64,000 nucleotides of DNA from NCBI GenBank assembly GCA_012934845.2, contig WNNJ02003214.1, forward strand, positions 62,001 to 126,000. The letters run 5' to 3'. A model generated the notes under the pieces. That model worked only from the letters and a program-made list of their open reading frames with translations. It was not told the origin of the DNA and searched no databases. The DNA is from Pomphorhynchus laevis (lineage: Eukaryota > Acanthocephala > Palaeacanthocephala > Echinorhynchida > Pomphorhynchidae). The position numbers and the translations under genes were made by a program. Positions 1 through 13,800 of this stretch are shown piece by piece; the stretch's first letter is position 1; every line of letters begins with the position of its first letter.

Positions 1-403
1 GAATTTAAATCTAATATAAAGAGCTGAATTCGTAATGAGAACGAGTGATTAATGCAGTACTCACGGCCCTGATATATAATATAATGAATTATTTTTTCTT
101 GTATTGATTTATTTTTTGAGCGGTCAAAACAGCCTTTATGGCTATAACCTGTAATAATAGTTTAAATATTTAATTATTGTAAATTATTTAATTGAGAAGA
201 GTAGCAAAATCGTCATAGTTTCGGAATTTATTATGCAGCAGATAGCGTAGTATTATTGCTATTTTGATCGCTCCTATGCGAGCAATCAGGATTTACTAAA
301 ATTTATAGCATTTTACACCATGAGCATATAGAATGTTTGAATTAGTACATGCTATCAAATCTTATGTTAGTACTTCACAGTATTTCCTTTTCGCCAATTC
401 TTT
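1..403. other. AT-rich flank, no gene seen
   Basis: No coding stretch or RNA gene is recognisable here. A short GC-containing patch near 120-150 could be the tail of an old retroelement, but nothing supports a call. Confidence 0.4.
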
Positions 404-866
404 AAAATCCATCATCCTACCCCTACAACGCATCATAAACTCCGCCGTTCGAGTGCTCCTACGTCTTCGTCGCTTTGACCACACATCCACACATCTTACC
501 AAACTCTCCTGGCCCATCAGCCACATCGGCATATTCTCGTAACTTTTCGTCTCATCGCTGCCGGCTCCCCTTCGTTCATCAACCTTCCTTTCTTAGACGA
601 CACTCGCCCCACCTCGCTATCGCTGCGTTCCCGTAATTCCCTCTTACTCTACGTTCCCAATTACTCCAACAACTACAGTCTCCGATCCTTCCTCGTCGCC
701 GCCTCACTCGCCTGGAATCAACTCCCTTTCGACATCCTCCGCGCTCCCTCATTTATTACATTCAAATACCGCCTCCGTACCCATCTTCTCGACACGATTT
801 ACATTTTTGTTTTGTTGTGGTCATGTAAGCGTGCGCTGGCACGCATTTGCCACATTAAAAAATATA
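404..866 (+). mobile_element. 3' end fragment of the CR1/L2-like LINE
   Basis: This C/T-rich block matches, with scattered substitutions, the 3' end of the long LINE at 21.1-21.9 kb. Shared runs include CTTTCTTAGACGACACTCGC, the GCCTGGAATCAACTCCCT segment and the terminal GCGTGCGCTGGCACGCATTT hairpin. Only the extreme C-terminal coding part and 3' UTR are present, as expected for a 5'-truncated insertion. The two copies differ enough to be separate, old insertions. It lies upstream of the Brr2 gene. Confidence 0.8.
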
Positions 867-1526
867 TTTTTATTTGTGAGTTTTTAACAGGTCTTAATTG
901 GGCATTTGAATGAAATTATTATGTTAGTACTGCCTATTGAACTTATTGATCAGGGTCACAGTCTTGTGTTTTTAAAATAATTTGCTAATCATAATCTGCT
1001 TGAACCTTCATACATGCAATTTGTGTGTACGTTATTAATATCCGTATTGACGACTGCAATATTTGTCTTTTCGGATTGTAAGCTTAATACATGCAATTTA
1101 TGTAATTTGGTTTTTCGATCCAAGAATAAAGTAGAATATCGCTCTGTGCATGCTAGACACACTTACTGTAAAAACGATTGATGCTGATTACATCCGATCA
1201 ATTCGATTTACTTTAAAAATATTTTAAATCGTGAAAATACGTATTCAATTTTGCTCCAAACTCTAGTTGCATATGGGATTGCTATATATGTTATATGCAA
1301 AACAAATATACGTTTTAAATTCTTAAGTAAAATGACTTTACAAATTATGCAAATGGGACAACGAAATACTAAGTATCGACTTATTTTTTTATAAAAAATA
1401 CATGAGCTTTTTTATTCACACGCATTTCACTTCGTACCGAATGAATCTATTTTTTAAATGAGCTTTCGAGTTGTATTATCACCGTTACTTAACCTGCTCT
1501 TTGTTTTTTAGATTTGACGTTCTGCA
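867..1526 (+). other. Upstream region and probable 5' UTR of the Brr2 gene
   Basis: No coding sequence is seen. A pyrimidine tract ending in TTTTTTAG at about 1501-1510 is a good splice acceptor 16 bases before the Brr2 ATG, so the 5' UTR may be spliced (cis or spliced leader). No TATA box or initiator can be assigned in this AT-rich background. Confidence 0.35.
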
Positions 1527-4500
1527 ATGGCTGATGCAACCGCGCGTCAATTGCAATATGAGTACAAAGCGGTAGGCAAATATCTTATTAAATATATACA
1601 ATTCTTATTTAAATGCAAAAATTATTATTCTTTATTATTATTTAATTTATTATTCTTTACAGACTATTATTTTTTAAATGCAATTGTATTATTGTATTAA
1701 TTAAATATCAAAACATGATCGTATTCTGTTTTTCTTTAGTTATATATTATGGCTATATAGCAAGTAATATGTCTCATGTTGAAAATAATAAATCAAAATT
1801 CTCTTTGCATCTGGTATTATCTTCTCTGCTAGACGTCATGTAAATATGCAATTTTCGACACTATAACTGCCATCCAAATTTACAATAATTTAAATATTTG
1901 CGATTTGTTAAACCAAATATATATTATGTCAATGTTATAACTTATCTGAAACCTAGTCTACATCAATTAATACATGATTTTATATTCTAATCTCGTAATT
2001 AAAAAAGTTTGAGATATAATAACATACAATAAAATTCACAATAAAATACACACGCAATAAAGAGCGATACAAACAACACCCGTTGATATTGATCCAATGG
2101 CAAAATTTCGTGGTCGACCTAAAAGCAGTGATGTTGCTACTATTCCAAATTCAACTTTAAATTAATCAATGTATGACGCTTATCAGATACGTTTACCTTG
2201 CGACCAAGCAAATACTTTTGATTATATTACGCGACATGTGGGGTGTGATGGAATAGGCTGCGATGTTTGAACAGCTGTTTGCTACCCATCGACTGTTAAA
2301 CCCGACTTTTCGGCTCGAAAATTTTCATGTGGTTTTTGCTGTGTCTCACTTTACAAAAATGTTGACAGCGCATCCTCGGTTCCTACACGAAATATTGATA
2401 AATCAGCGATGCACGGATCTGTACACATCAGAAAATTGCCTTGTATGATCAGCAAAGAAGACCCTATGAGTGCTTCAATAAACATAGATTTGACTGATGA
2501 TGGTTTGATTTAATCTGAGTCAACCTACATGAAGTTTGATAATTCTGCCATTATTCCTTCGACGAATACTGTGGACATATGTTCCGTCATCAGACAATAT
2601 AAAGATAATGTAATTAAAACTTGGAAATTGCCGAATATTAAACAATCCATTTAGAGCAACGATGATAATATGAATAATCGAGTTACTAATGGTGGAACCA
2701 AGATTTATAATCGTCAACCAATACAAACTACTGAAGCAAGTACTTTATCGGGTAGTGCATCTCCCTACCAAAATAAAAGTGATAGACAACAGAACCTTAA
2801 TAGAAGTTATAATATTATTCTCAGCGGAATCCCAGAATCAACCGTAGAAAATTTCTAAGAACGCTCAACTCGCGATGCTGATAGATTACGCTACATTTTT
2901 TCTCAGCTTTTGCAAAAAGCTGATGAGGAGATTGCAAGTTGTGTAAATGTACGCAAGGTGTTTAGATTGGGAAAGAAATACACTGATAACCCTCAACTAT
3001 TGAAGGTCATAATGAGTTTTCTTGATCATGTCAATATCTTATTAAAGCGTGGATATCGATTGAAGGGACCCAATACACGTATTCGCAATCTCGCATTAGA
3101 GGATCGTATTAAGCTTACGAAAGCAAATGAAGAATTGAAAAGTCGTTTAGCTAGTGGTAAAGTTAACATTTGTGTTTTCCTTTGTGAAATGGCAACCGAT
3201 ACTTTGATGGGTTCCGATGAAGCATCTATGAGCAAAACTAACAACGAATTTTTAGAATGCGGTCGGATTGTGTATCTTCCGATAGTGTCTTCTACAAACA
3301 TTAGCAGTCGACGAATTTGTCCTCCGTTGGATGTCTGATTTAATTCGAAGGTATTATTGTCCGAATTCCAAAAAAATCGATACCGTCATCTTGCTCAGAC
3401 TATAGACCTATAAGCCTCACAAGTTCCATATGTAAAGTTCTTGAAAGATTGATTGCCCGTAGAATTTTGCATCATTTAGACGATCACAGGATTATTACAA
3501 ATTCACAGCACGTTTTTCGTTCTAAGCGGTCTTACTAACCTGTTATCAACCTGTGAATTGTGGACTGAGGCGACTAGCTCAGGTAAATGCGTCGACGTTA
3601 TCTTTTTAGATTTTTCAAAGGCATTTGATCGAGTTCCGCACTAATGTCTAATTAATTTGTTATCTCACAATGGTGTTCCTTTTACAATCTGCAATTGGGT
3701 TCGGAAATTCTTTAGTCGACGTTACTACAGAGTTAGAGTAGGGATCCACATTTCCACTACACGATATATGAATTGTAGAGTCCCTCAGTGTACTGTATTT
3801 GGCCAATTATTTTGATCACATTTCTAAGTGACATATTATTACGTATCCAAAACCCATGCTTAGCCTTTGCCGATGATGTAAAACTATGGTGCACTATAGA
3901 TAGTAAACTGAATACTAAACTGTTGGTAACTATACCGCATTTATGAATGGAGTGCAGCAACTCAGATGAAGTTAAAAATAAGTAAATCCGTATGTATGTG
4001 ATCAGGTAGCGTTGGGATCGATCATAGTTACAACATTGGAGGGAAGATACTTACTATTGTGCAGGAACAAAAAGATTTGGCTGTAATAATAAGCAAGACA
4101 CTAAACACACGATTGAATACTGACTTTGCTCGCAGTAAGGGCAGTTCGAGCCTTGTGTTGCATCAAAAATTCCTTCTCGTGAATGAACCCTTATGTCTTC
4201 AAACTCTTTTATTGTTGTTTGGCTCGTCCACATCTTGAGTATTGTATTCAAGCTGTTTTTCCATGTACTAAAAAAGAAATTACCGATCTTGAATCAGTGC
4301 TTCGTCGTGGGTGTCGAATTTGTTTTCATTATTAGTATTCATATGAGAACATGTTATCCTTGTTAGGTTTATCTCCAATTAGACAAAAACTACTGTATCT
4401 TGATCTCTTGGCAATGTGGACAGTTGTCAAATCATTTGAAGGATATTCCACAAATGTTATAAAGTTTAGATAATTGTCGTGAACATCGCCTAATCCTCTA

Positions 4501-7500
4501 TAAATTGCCCTCTGGTAAAAATCGTCCAATAATTAGGCACTCCCATCGGGTAATCAACATTGGGAATGCACTACCTGAGGAAATTGTTTGTGCCTCTAGA
4601 TATTTACATTTCAAACTTCGAGTGAGCAAGTGGATTCATAACAGCTCGAACCATCAATCAGTGTACATTTTATTTTTTATCAATCTACATTTCATTTTTT
4701 TATTTTAATTTTTTTCTGGTAGTCTTGGCTTAAAAGACTTAGACTCGGTTTACATTTCTTGATAATTGGAGTGCGCTTTTATTAAGTTTGTTATTAAGAT
4801 AAATATACTATTTATTTCTATAAATAAATATTAAAAAAATTTATATTAAAAATATTATATAAATTTCTTCATCAATACATTTTAAATTGTCTGTTTTAAT
4901 AACAATTCGAACATTTAATGATCGATACTAATGTTGCTACAATTGAATTTTTTGATGGCACCGCACGTTGCTTTAATCCTATCTATAAGCCGACAGCAGT
5001 AGCTACATTCTAGTATTATTAGACTTCATCAGCTACTCATCCAATAACTACATTTATGTTTCGGTCCTTTCAATGTTGGCTAATGAACCTCATCATCTAT
5101 TGATCCAATACCTACGTTTGACGCTACTGATTTAATAACGTAAAAAGGATCAAAGCAACGTGCAGAGTCATCAAATGTAACATTTATGCACAATTATAGC
5201 GACTTAAAATAATATCATTGTTATCTTAGTACTGTAATCGAAATCATCATTTCTTAACAGCTTTTATGTAATTAAGTACCCACCTTATTTTTTAAATCCA
5301 AGTTACCATTAAATTAAAACCAAATTACCATAATTTATTTATGATTTTATTTTATATTAATAAATACGCCCACTTAAATAAGTGAAGTTACATTCAATTT
5401 TAAACAATTGTAATTCTATTTAGAATTCTAACCTTGTTCTTCAAGCTGATAAATCATTAATTGACAGAAGACCTAAGGATGAAGCTACCGGAGAAGTCAT
5501 ATCGTTAGTCGGCCATTTATCTGGCACAAGAATGGGAGATAAAGCTGTGAGAACGCGACCGAAACTTCTCGACGAAACCAAATCAAAGTATTGCATGCTT
5601 TAATACATTATTCTCGTTAAATATGCGCTCGTAAAATTACTATAAACAATTTATATATGATTGTATATTAGCGATTTTGTTTGACCGTCAATTTTTTCAC
5701 GTATATATAATACAAATTTATTTAAGTTTAATAAATGCCTTTTACTTAAATACCTAAAATTCATAAAAACGACTTAAATAGTTTAACTTCGTTATTTCAA
5801 AATATTATAGAGTTAATAAGCATATTAACTCCATATTTGAAGTTAATTAACACCGTAATCGGATGTAATATGATAAAGTTGATTGCCTTATTAACTCGCC
5901 AAGCCAATCAACTACATCAATCGATTTAATGAAAAACTCAGCATTGATTTGGACTGTTTACTATACGCAAAAATGACATTTTTTAAACAATATAAACGCT
6001 TGCAAGTCTTTTAAAAACTATAACAATTTAATAAAACTGAATAACGTATTTTTTATATATTTATTAGTTTTAATTATTATGCTTTGTATATTTTTTATAT
6101 TTAATTCTCTTTTTTGTTTATTTTAAATCTATTATTTATTGGAGTATCAAATTGTGTTGTCATAAAATGTGATAGTTATGTTTACAGTCGTCGTTTTGTA
6201 TGTATACATTACTGCATTTTTTATATTTATAGGTTCAAATCATTAAAACAAATTGATTTTTTATTTTTTGGTTGATTTTTTTAAATTTAAAACACTGATG
6301 TATAATATTGGACATTAACATGTATACATGCACTTGACCAGGCTATTAGCTAACGATTGGATAAAATATGTATAATCAAATACGATATTTGTTTATAAAT
6401 ATTTAATCAAATTAAATATTTATATAATCAAATACGTTTACTTGTCGTATTGTATACAACTGCTTTACTTTTTAATTTTAATTTCTTTTTAATTTTTAAT
6501 TCTTTTCTGTGTAGAGAAGGTTTTAATTTTAATTATGAATTTTTGAATATTTTTACAATCTACCGAATTTACAGCGTGTTCGATTTCTTTCGTATCTTAA
6601 TAATTGATAATATTTTTTTTATTAAAAGTGCATTTTTCTCTAATCTCATTAAACATTTATATATAAAATAGCTAAGTTTAAACCACCTTAATGCTGAGTA
6701 GTTTAAATCACTTACCATAAATTTAAAATTATATTTAAAACTATTTTTATACTATTTTGTAAAACAACAAAACTACATGCAAAACATATATAAACGTATA
6801 TACAAATAAGCCATGAAAAACACAAGTTATAATATTTATACAGAACATACTTTAAATTTCGAAGATACTTTAAAGGAAAGGTATTGCTGATAAACTTGCA
6901 TATTTTATACGTATAAAAATTCTAACTTATATAAACTTATAATTATATAAACATTTATATTTTATTTTTCGATTAAATAATCATAAAAATGTTTTTATAT
7001 TTTCCGTTAAATACAAGTTGTAATATTTATACAGATTAAATTTTAAATTTCTAATATATTTTAAAGGGCAGGTATGGCTGATAAATCTCATTTAACATTT
7101 ATATATGAATAAATGTTCGTTAATTGCTTTTTATTCCGTTTATAACCTAGCTATTTATAAATGATAGCTCAAGCTATCTCGAAGGAATATTTTAGTATCC
7201 ACGATTTTCATGTTTTATACATTATGGAAAAATTTCTAATGTGTGATATTTACTTTCAGTTACTTAAAACTTCAATAATGAAATTGTTTAATTAAAAGAT
7301 AGTTAAATTTTTGCGGTAACGAATATATAGAATGTGACGTGGGCAATGATAGACTGTAAATAATGTTCACATTATATTTTAAATCGCATTTGCAAAGTGT
7401 TATATAAGTTTTTTAACTTGAATAATTTATTTTTTGTTCAATTGAATTAAACGAATGAAAGGAATATATAAACAAGAATGCTAACAGTTTAAATAATAAA

Positions 7501-10500
7501 GATCTATACAAAATATGTGGATTGATTTCCTTAATCAATAATCAATTCAAAAATGATTTCTTTTCCGAAAATAATGATCATTTAAAAAATTAAATTTTAG
7601 GAAATCAAAAAATGATGACAACGGAGATTATGACATATCAAAGTATAAATCTCAAAGTCTGTTGTCGGATGCTCTTGAGGATTTATCTGGAATTGTCTAT
7701 CAGCCTAAATCTCAAGAAACACGACAGGCATATGAAGCGATTTTGACATTTTTACAATCATCTCTTGGTGAACAGGTTTGCTGATTATTTTTAACTTAAT
7801 ATTTTAATTAAGGATTTCCATCTAATCATTATTACTTTTATTTTAAAAACATACGATTAACAATTACCTGAATTTCTTAAAATTTAATTTTCAGTAAAAT
7901 TTGTATATAATGTTACAATCAAAGTATCTCTATTGAAACGATCGACAATGAATTTCGTCGTAATACTTTATGTGGTCTAATCAATTTCAACCCAAAGCTG
8001 GAATATCTTAACAATGGTGATATTGATTCCTCTTTAAAACATTTATAGCTAAGTGTGCTAATTATTGAATGCTTGAAAGACTAAGCGAACAATTTTATTT
8101 CAAAGGTTTGCGCTAAAAATAAATAGTTTTGTTTTTATGATTAAAAATTTTAAAAATCACAAATAATACTTACTTTATAGAGTAAGTATTTAATATATTA
8201 AATTAAGCATTAAAAATATAACTAAGCATTAATTATTAATCATTTAATATTTTTTTATTAATACAATATTTTTTTATTTTTATTAATAATTAGTAATAGT
8301 TTTATTAATAATTATTAATTAGTAAATAGTTATATTAATATTATCAATAATTATGAATTATTAATATCGACTATATGCAATAGTCGAAAATTTGTGATTT
8401 ATTTTCTTTTTCTATTCCTCTCGATGTTTAAACGCCATTAAGAATTGAATAGCACATCGAACGTATCATTGAACAAAATTATTATTTATTAAATAGTTAT
8501 TATATTATATTAATTATTAATATATTATATGAAACTTATAAAAATTAGTTTAATAAAGGTTATTTTATTTAATAAAACAATTAAATTGTAAAATATAATG
8601 TTTAACTGCCTTGAACAATTCAATAACACATCGATCTATTAAATTAATTATTAATAGATTATATGAAATTTATATTAATTAGTTTAATAAAGTTTATTTT
8701 TTTTAATAAAATAATTAAATTGTTAAATATAATATTTAATATATTGTAAAATATATCGTATTATTTATTATTTAATATATTATAATAATATAATGATAAT
8801 TATATTATCATGACAAATTTAAATTCCATTATTAATTCCATAATTAATTATTATTTTTTCATAATAATTGCACTGAATGAGGTTTATTTGGTCATAGTTG
8901 ATTCTCATTGACTTAGTCCGCATCTGATGGTCGCATAGGTGATCATCAAATTTTCTTCTAGAGTTTGTTCAGATATCAACAGCACGACGTCTTAGACGAC
9001 CTATATTAATTTACAATTTAACGGCTTTACAAAAGGCTAACAACTAGGTCGGTCATCAGGTTTTAGAAATTTCTCTAGAATAGTACAAAAATAAATAGCA
9101 ATTTGATCGATACTTTTTTCGGAATAGGTCTAATTAAAACGTAGGTATTAGCTTCTCAAAAGTCTAATGCACAATTTTACTCAGATTTTATTTATTTTAT
9201 ATATTCTAACCAAAATCACGTGTTCTTTTCGCATTTACAGTATCATACATGTAATTCTTTGTATGTCGAAATGTAGCATGGATAACATAATTTAAATGAA
9301 GTCTAATTATCGAATTGTACCATATAGAATACATCGAAAATAAAGTTTTGGACAGACACATTGTTTCATAAGCTAATGCGAGCTAGATGAATTTATGTTT
9401 CGTCGGAGTTCTTATTCAAATCACTCTATTAGCAAACATAGATCCCGCGTTAGCCATCTTTATCAAATTTTAAAAAACAAGTGACAAGATCATAACGTTA
9501 GGAATAATTGTTTGAATCATAGAGAATTTGTTTCTGTAACTAAATGCTATACATTTAAACTTTCTTGACAATATTATTTTTATATTTAAACTTTAAGCGT
9601 ATATTGTTTGTATTCTGTTAAGCCACGTGATGTGCTTTGTGGTGCAGCTGACGAAATTCTTGTTGTTTTAAAAAACGATAAACTAAAGGATAAGGAGAGA
9701 CAAATCGAGATCGAGCAACTTGTTGGAAAATTAGCTGATGATCAGTTTGCTGTGTTGGTAAATCTAGGAAAGCGAATTACCGATTGGTCCGATATTCATT
9801 GTGTCAAACTAGGTAATTTAAAGTTTACAAAACTTTTATGTTAAAGCAAAACTTAAACTTTACTTAAAGTAAAAGTGAGTCAAGTTAAAGCACATTTATA
9901 ATTAAATTTTTATGACATTTTCTAATATTTCACTATCAAATGAATTTAAATATTTCAGTGAGTTTAGGTTTTCATGATTTATAAGGTTTTCAGATCGGAA
10001 TTGATTGATTCATTTCAATCAATTCTTGACAATTCTAAAGAATGTTTTTACTTTATTTTATCAATTGCGAATAATCCAAGAAAAAACTGCCACCAAATCT
10101 TGTTAGATAATTTTTTTTAAAATAATTTTTAAAAACATTTTAAAAATTTTTAAAATTTTTTCAATATTTTTAAAAATATTTTTGCAAAACATTTTCTTTT
10201 CAATAAATTATTTGTTCTTTTTTGAACCTTATAGAATAATAATTTACTAATTGTAATTTTTTGAACAAACTTAGACATTTATAGTATTTAAATAATCAGT
10301 TTGACCACGAAGCTTATGATGAACTATTTTTTTAATTTTTGACACATATCGTTTGAATCAAATAGTTGCCTGTAGATTACTAGGGCATTCTAATTTGCTA
10401 ATTTATAGGTCATTTTTCTTATAAATATTAAAATTATAGCAAATATTAATTTTATAATAAAATATAATATTAAAACTATAGATGACAATATTGATGAAAC

Positions 10501-10840
10501 CTACGGTGTAAATGTACAGTTTGAAGAATCGGATGACGAAGAAAACGACCAGGATGACGAATACGAAATTAAGGATACGGTTAAGGATATGGAAATAGAT
10601 GGAGACGAGACAAACGCGGACTACACTATCACACATGATGTTCTGGTATAAACTTATTATATATCTTTTAACCTTTCATATATTATACAGATTAGACAAG
10701 AAGACTCTGATAACGCTTGCAACGAGCGAATCGCCCCAGAAGACGTGGATGCGTTTTGGCTTCAGCGAAGACTTGCGAAATTTTATGACGATCCAACATC
10801 TGCACAAACGAAGGCTGCTGAGGTTTTGTCTATATTAAAG
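1527..10840 (+). CDS. SNRNP200: Brr2 exons 1-6: N-terminal region (residues 1-296)
   Basis: Exons: 1527-1571, 5424-5587, 7601-7775, 9623-9812, 10482-10645, 10691-10840. Recognisable family blocks are [88 protein letters not shown] followed by an acidic run, and [20 protein letters not shown]. In other Brr2 proteins this N-terminal region wraps over the helicase cassettes and inhibits the enzyme; that role is inferred here. Introns 1-3 are 1.8-3.9 kb. Intron 5 is only 45 bp. Confidence 0.93.
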
Positions 10841-13800
10841 GTAATGTCGTTTAAGAATGGAAGACTCAAATTGATTAGTTAAGTGAGTCTATTTTATAAT
10901 TTTAAGATTTTCTGTAATATAAGATAATAATTTTTAAAACTTTTTTTATTAAAAACATTTTAAATTAGAACGTTTTATCATCTAGAGGGTGACTTTCAAA
11001 AAATGATAACCTCAAAAACCGTTAATTTAGTGAATTAAATTAATATATTAAATTATTTATTTAATAAATCATTTAATAAATTTATTCAGTAAATTAAATT
11101 TAATTAATTAATTAAATTTATTTATTTAATTAATTTAAACTATCAATTTAGTACATTTTAGTTTATGTATTCTCTATTGCTGTATTTGGATACGTATATT
11201 TTGCATTTGAATGCTAAAATGATATGTCGCTTATCAAAATTTTTCGACTTTTTTAAAATCGAAATTTTTTAAACATTTTATTGTAATCCTAATGATGACA
11301 TAAGCTATCGAAATATTGTATTTTAAATAAAGGGAAATATTTTAATTTTCATTTCAGTAAAATACTATCTAATCAAAAGTGGAACGAGATTATGGGTTTA
11401 GTGTGTACTATTAAAAATAAGTATTTCAATCTTAAGATTTCCTATTATTCAGAATTTTATAAGATAAGAATTTTTTAAAAAATTCAATTATTATGAATTG
11501 ATTTATAAATAACCAATCATGTGCCAGAAGGATATATGATGTTTTCTATAAAATATAACTTGAATAACTTAAAAAATAAGATTTTTTAACACTTAATTTT
11601 AGATACTGTTTGACATAAAAAATAGCTTGGATGTATTTTTAGAACAAGATTTTTTAAAACTTTATATTAAATAATGTTTCACATAAAAAAAGCCTAAATG
11701 TATTTTTAAAACTTAATTTTAAATTGACATAAAAAATAGCTTGGATGTATTTTTAAACATAAAATTTTTTAATGTATTGCTATATTTCTGTATTTTGATA
11801 CATACATTTTGCATTTGAATGCTAAAAGAGATATGTCGCTTATCAATAAACTAGTATTTTTATACTAATTTAAAGAGTTACTATTATACAAAGATTTTTT
11901 CTTAATTTCCTACTTATAATTTTTGTTTAATTTTCTCATTTCAATTAGTAAAGTAATCGAACGTCTTGGGGCATGTGATGAACAGTGTGTAAACTGATAA
12001 TCTAAAATAGATCATTTATAAATAATAATAAAGATCTAGATAACAGCTTCTTTAACTGGTTGTTGACCTCTTGGTTGACGGGCCGGGAAGCTTTCTGATC
12101 GACATGAAAATAAAATATTAAAATATTGTATAACACTTTTAATGGCTGAGAATTGCATTCGTGTTGAACTTAGCATGTTTCATTTATGCTGAAAATAAAA
12201 GTATAGACACGAGTATCTGTAAGTTTAATTTCTTTTTTGAAGCGGGCAAACAATCGAAAGCCAGCATATGAAGAGCTTTAAAAATGATATAATTTAAAAT
12301 GTTGTTACGACAATTACTGATGTAGCTGTCGTAACTCTCTCTTCAGGAAAATATAATACGTGGCTAGTATGCTGTTCATATCTCCAGGGAATTATTTCTA
12401 CGCAGGATGTTTCAATATAAGTATCTGGTATTAGTAATATCTGTTCCCTAATAATACAGATTTCTAATTATCGGTATTTCATAATACTGAACGATATCAG
12501 TATTATAAAATTATTAATAATGATGATGTAAATGTTATCATTCTCTCCTTGTCTAAAGGTAGTGTTTTTGTGCTTTAGAATGGGGTTACAGCTGAAAGAA
12601 CTAATTAGATTAGACATTATTAAACAAAAATAATTTATAAAATAGTTTATATTTTTATGAACAAAAATATTGATTTAATATTAAAATATATTGATTTTAT
12701 AATAAAATAAATAAAGCAAAACGAGGATTCATGTTTTATTTTGATACAAATAGAACACTAATTTTCCATTTTTACCTTTTGCTAATTTCTTTTTTGCCTT
12801 TGTCAAGTGTGCAGCCGATGAACGTGAACTGGAAAATCAGCTTGTCTTACTGCTAGGTTTTGATCAGTTTGATTTTATTCGCATGCTACGTACTCATCGC
12901 AATATTGGTATGCTACTAATATTATGATCTACTAATAATTTTAAAATTGTTTTCAGTTCTGTACTGCACAATGTTAGCGTCTGCACAAAAGCATTCGGAG
13001 AAAATTGCTATCGAAGATAAAATGAGGAGTGATGCAGAGCTTACAAAAATTTTGGATGAACTTAATCGGACTCAGGAGGTTCGACCGCATATAATGTTTT
13101 ATTTCACTCTTTTAAGTTATTGTTGAAATTTAGAAGAACGATGAACATAATCAGAATGAACCCTCAACAAAATCATCCAAATCAGCCAATGACATCGGTT
13201 CTTATGACGATAAAAATGAAGTCAGTTTATGGAATATTTTATTATTCGAGTAATAACATTTATCTTCTAGTGGAATCCAAAACACGTTGTTGATTTTGAA
13301 GATCTAATGTTTGTGCCTGGTGGGCATTTCATGGCTAATAGGAGATGTCAGCTGCCGGAGGGTTCATTTAGAAAACAAAAGAAAGGTTCGCTTCCTTATG
13401 TAACATGGTTATGCAACATGTTTTGCTTTTAGGACACGAGGAAGTTCACGTTCCAGCTCTCAAGCCAAAGCCTTTTGACGCTTTTGAGGTAACATATCAA
13501 ACCTATTTAAAATACCCCTCCTTCTTAGTAACGGGTGCTTGAATTGATCTAAAATCCAATGAATTTTAAAATTATCTTCACTTTGTAAAATGTCACCCTT
13601 AAATGTTTGCCTATTAATTTTCATGTCTGTTTTTATTTTTAGAAACTTGTGAATATTGAGAAACTTCCAAAATATGCACAACCAGCATTCGAAGGCTATA
13701 CAACTCTTAATCGCATTCAATCACGTCTTTGCAATTGCGCTCTCGAGTCAGATGAAAACATTCTATTATGTGCACCAACGGTTGAAATTATATATAGAGT

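Noticed and set aside
3026-3301. 91-codon - strand open frame
   Set aside because: It is the shadow of the LINE ORF1-like frame on the + strand, which has clear family similarity.
6450-6671. 73-codon Phe/Ile-rich open frame in Brr2 intron 2
   Set aside because: Its composition is just that of T-rich low-complexity DNA; no motif and no splice context.
12304-12333. Possible ribozyme around ACTGATGTAGCTGTCG
   Set aside because: Only a 9-bp hairpin is present; there is no GAAA box in the required place.
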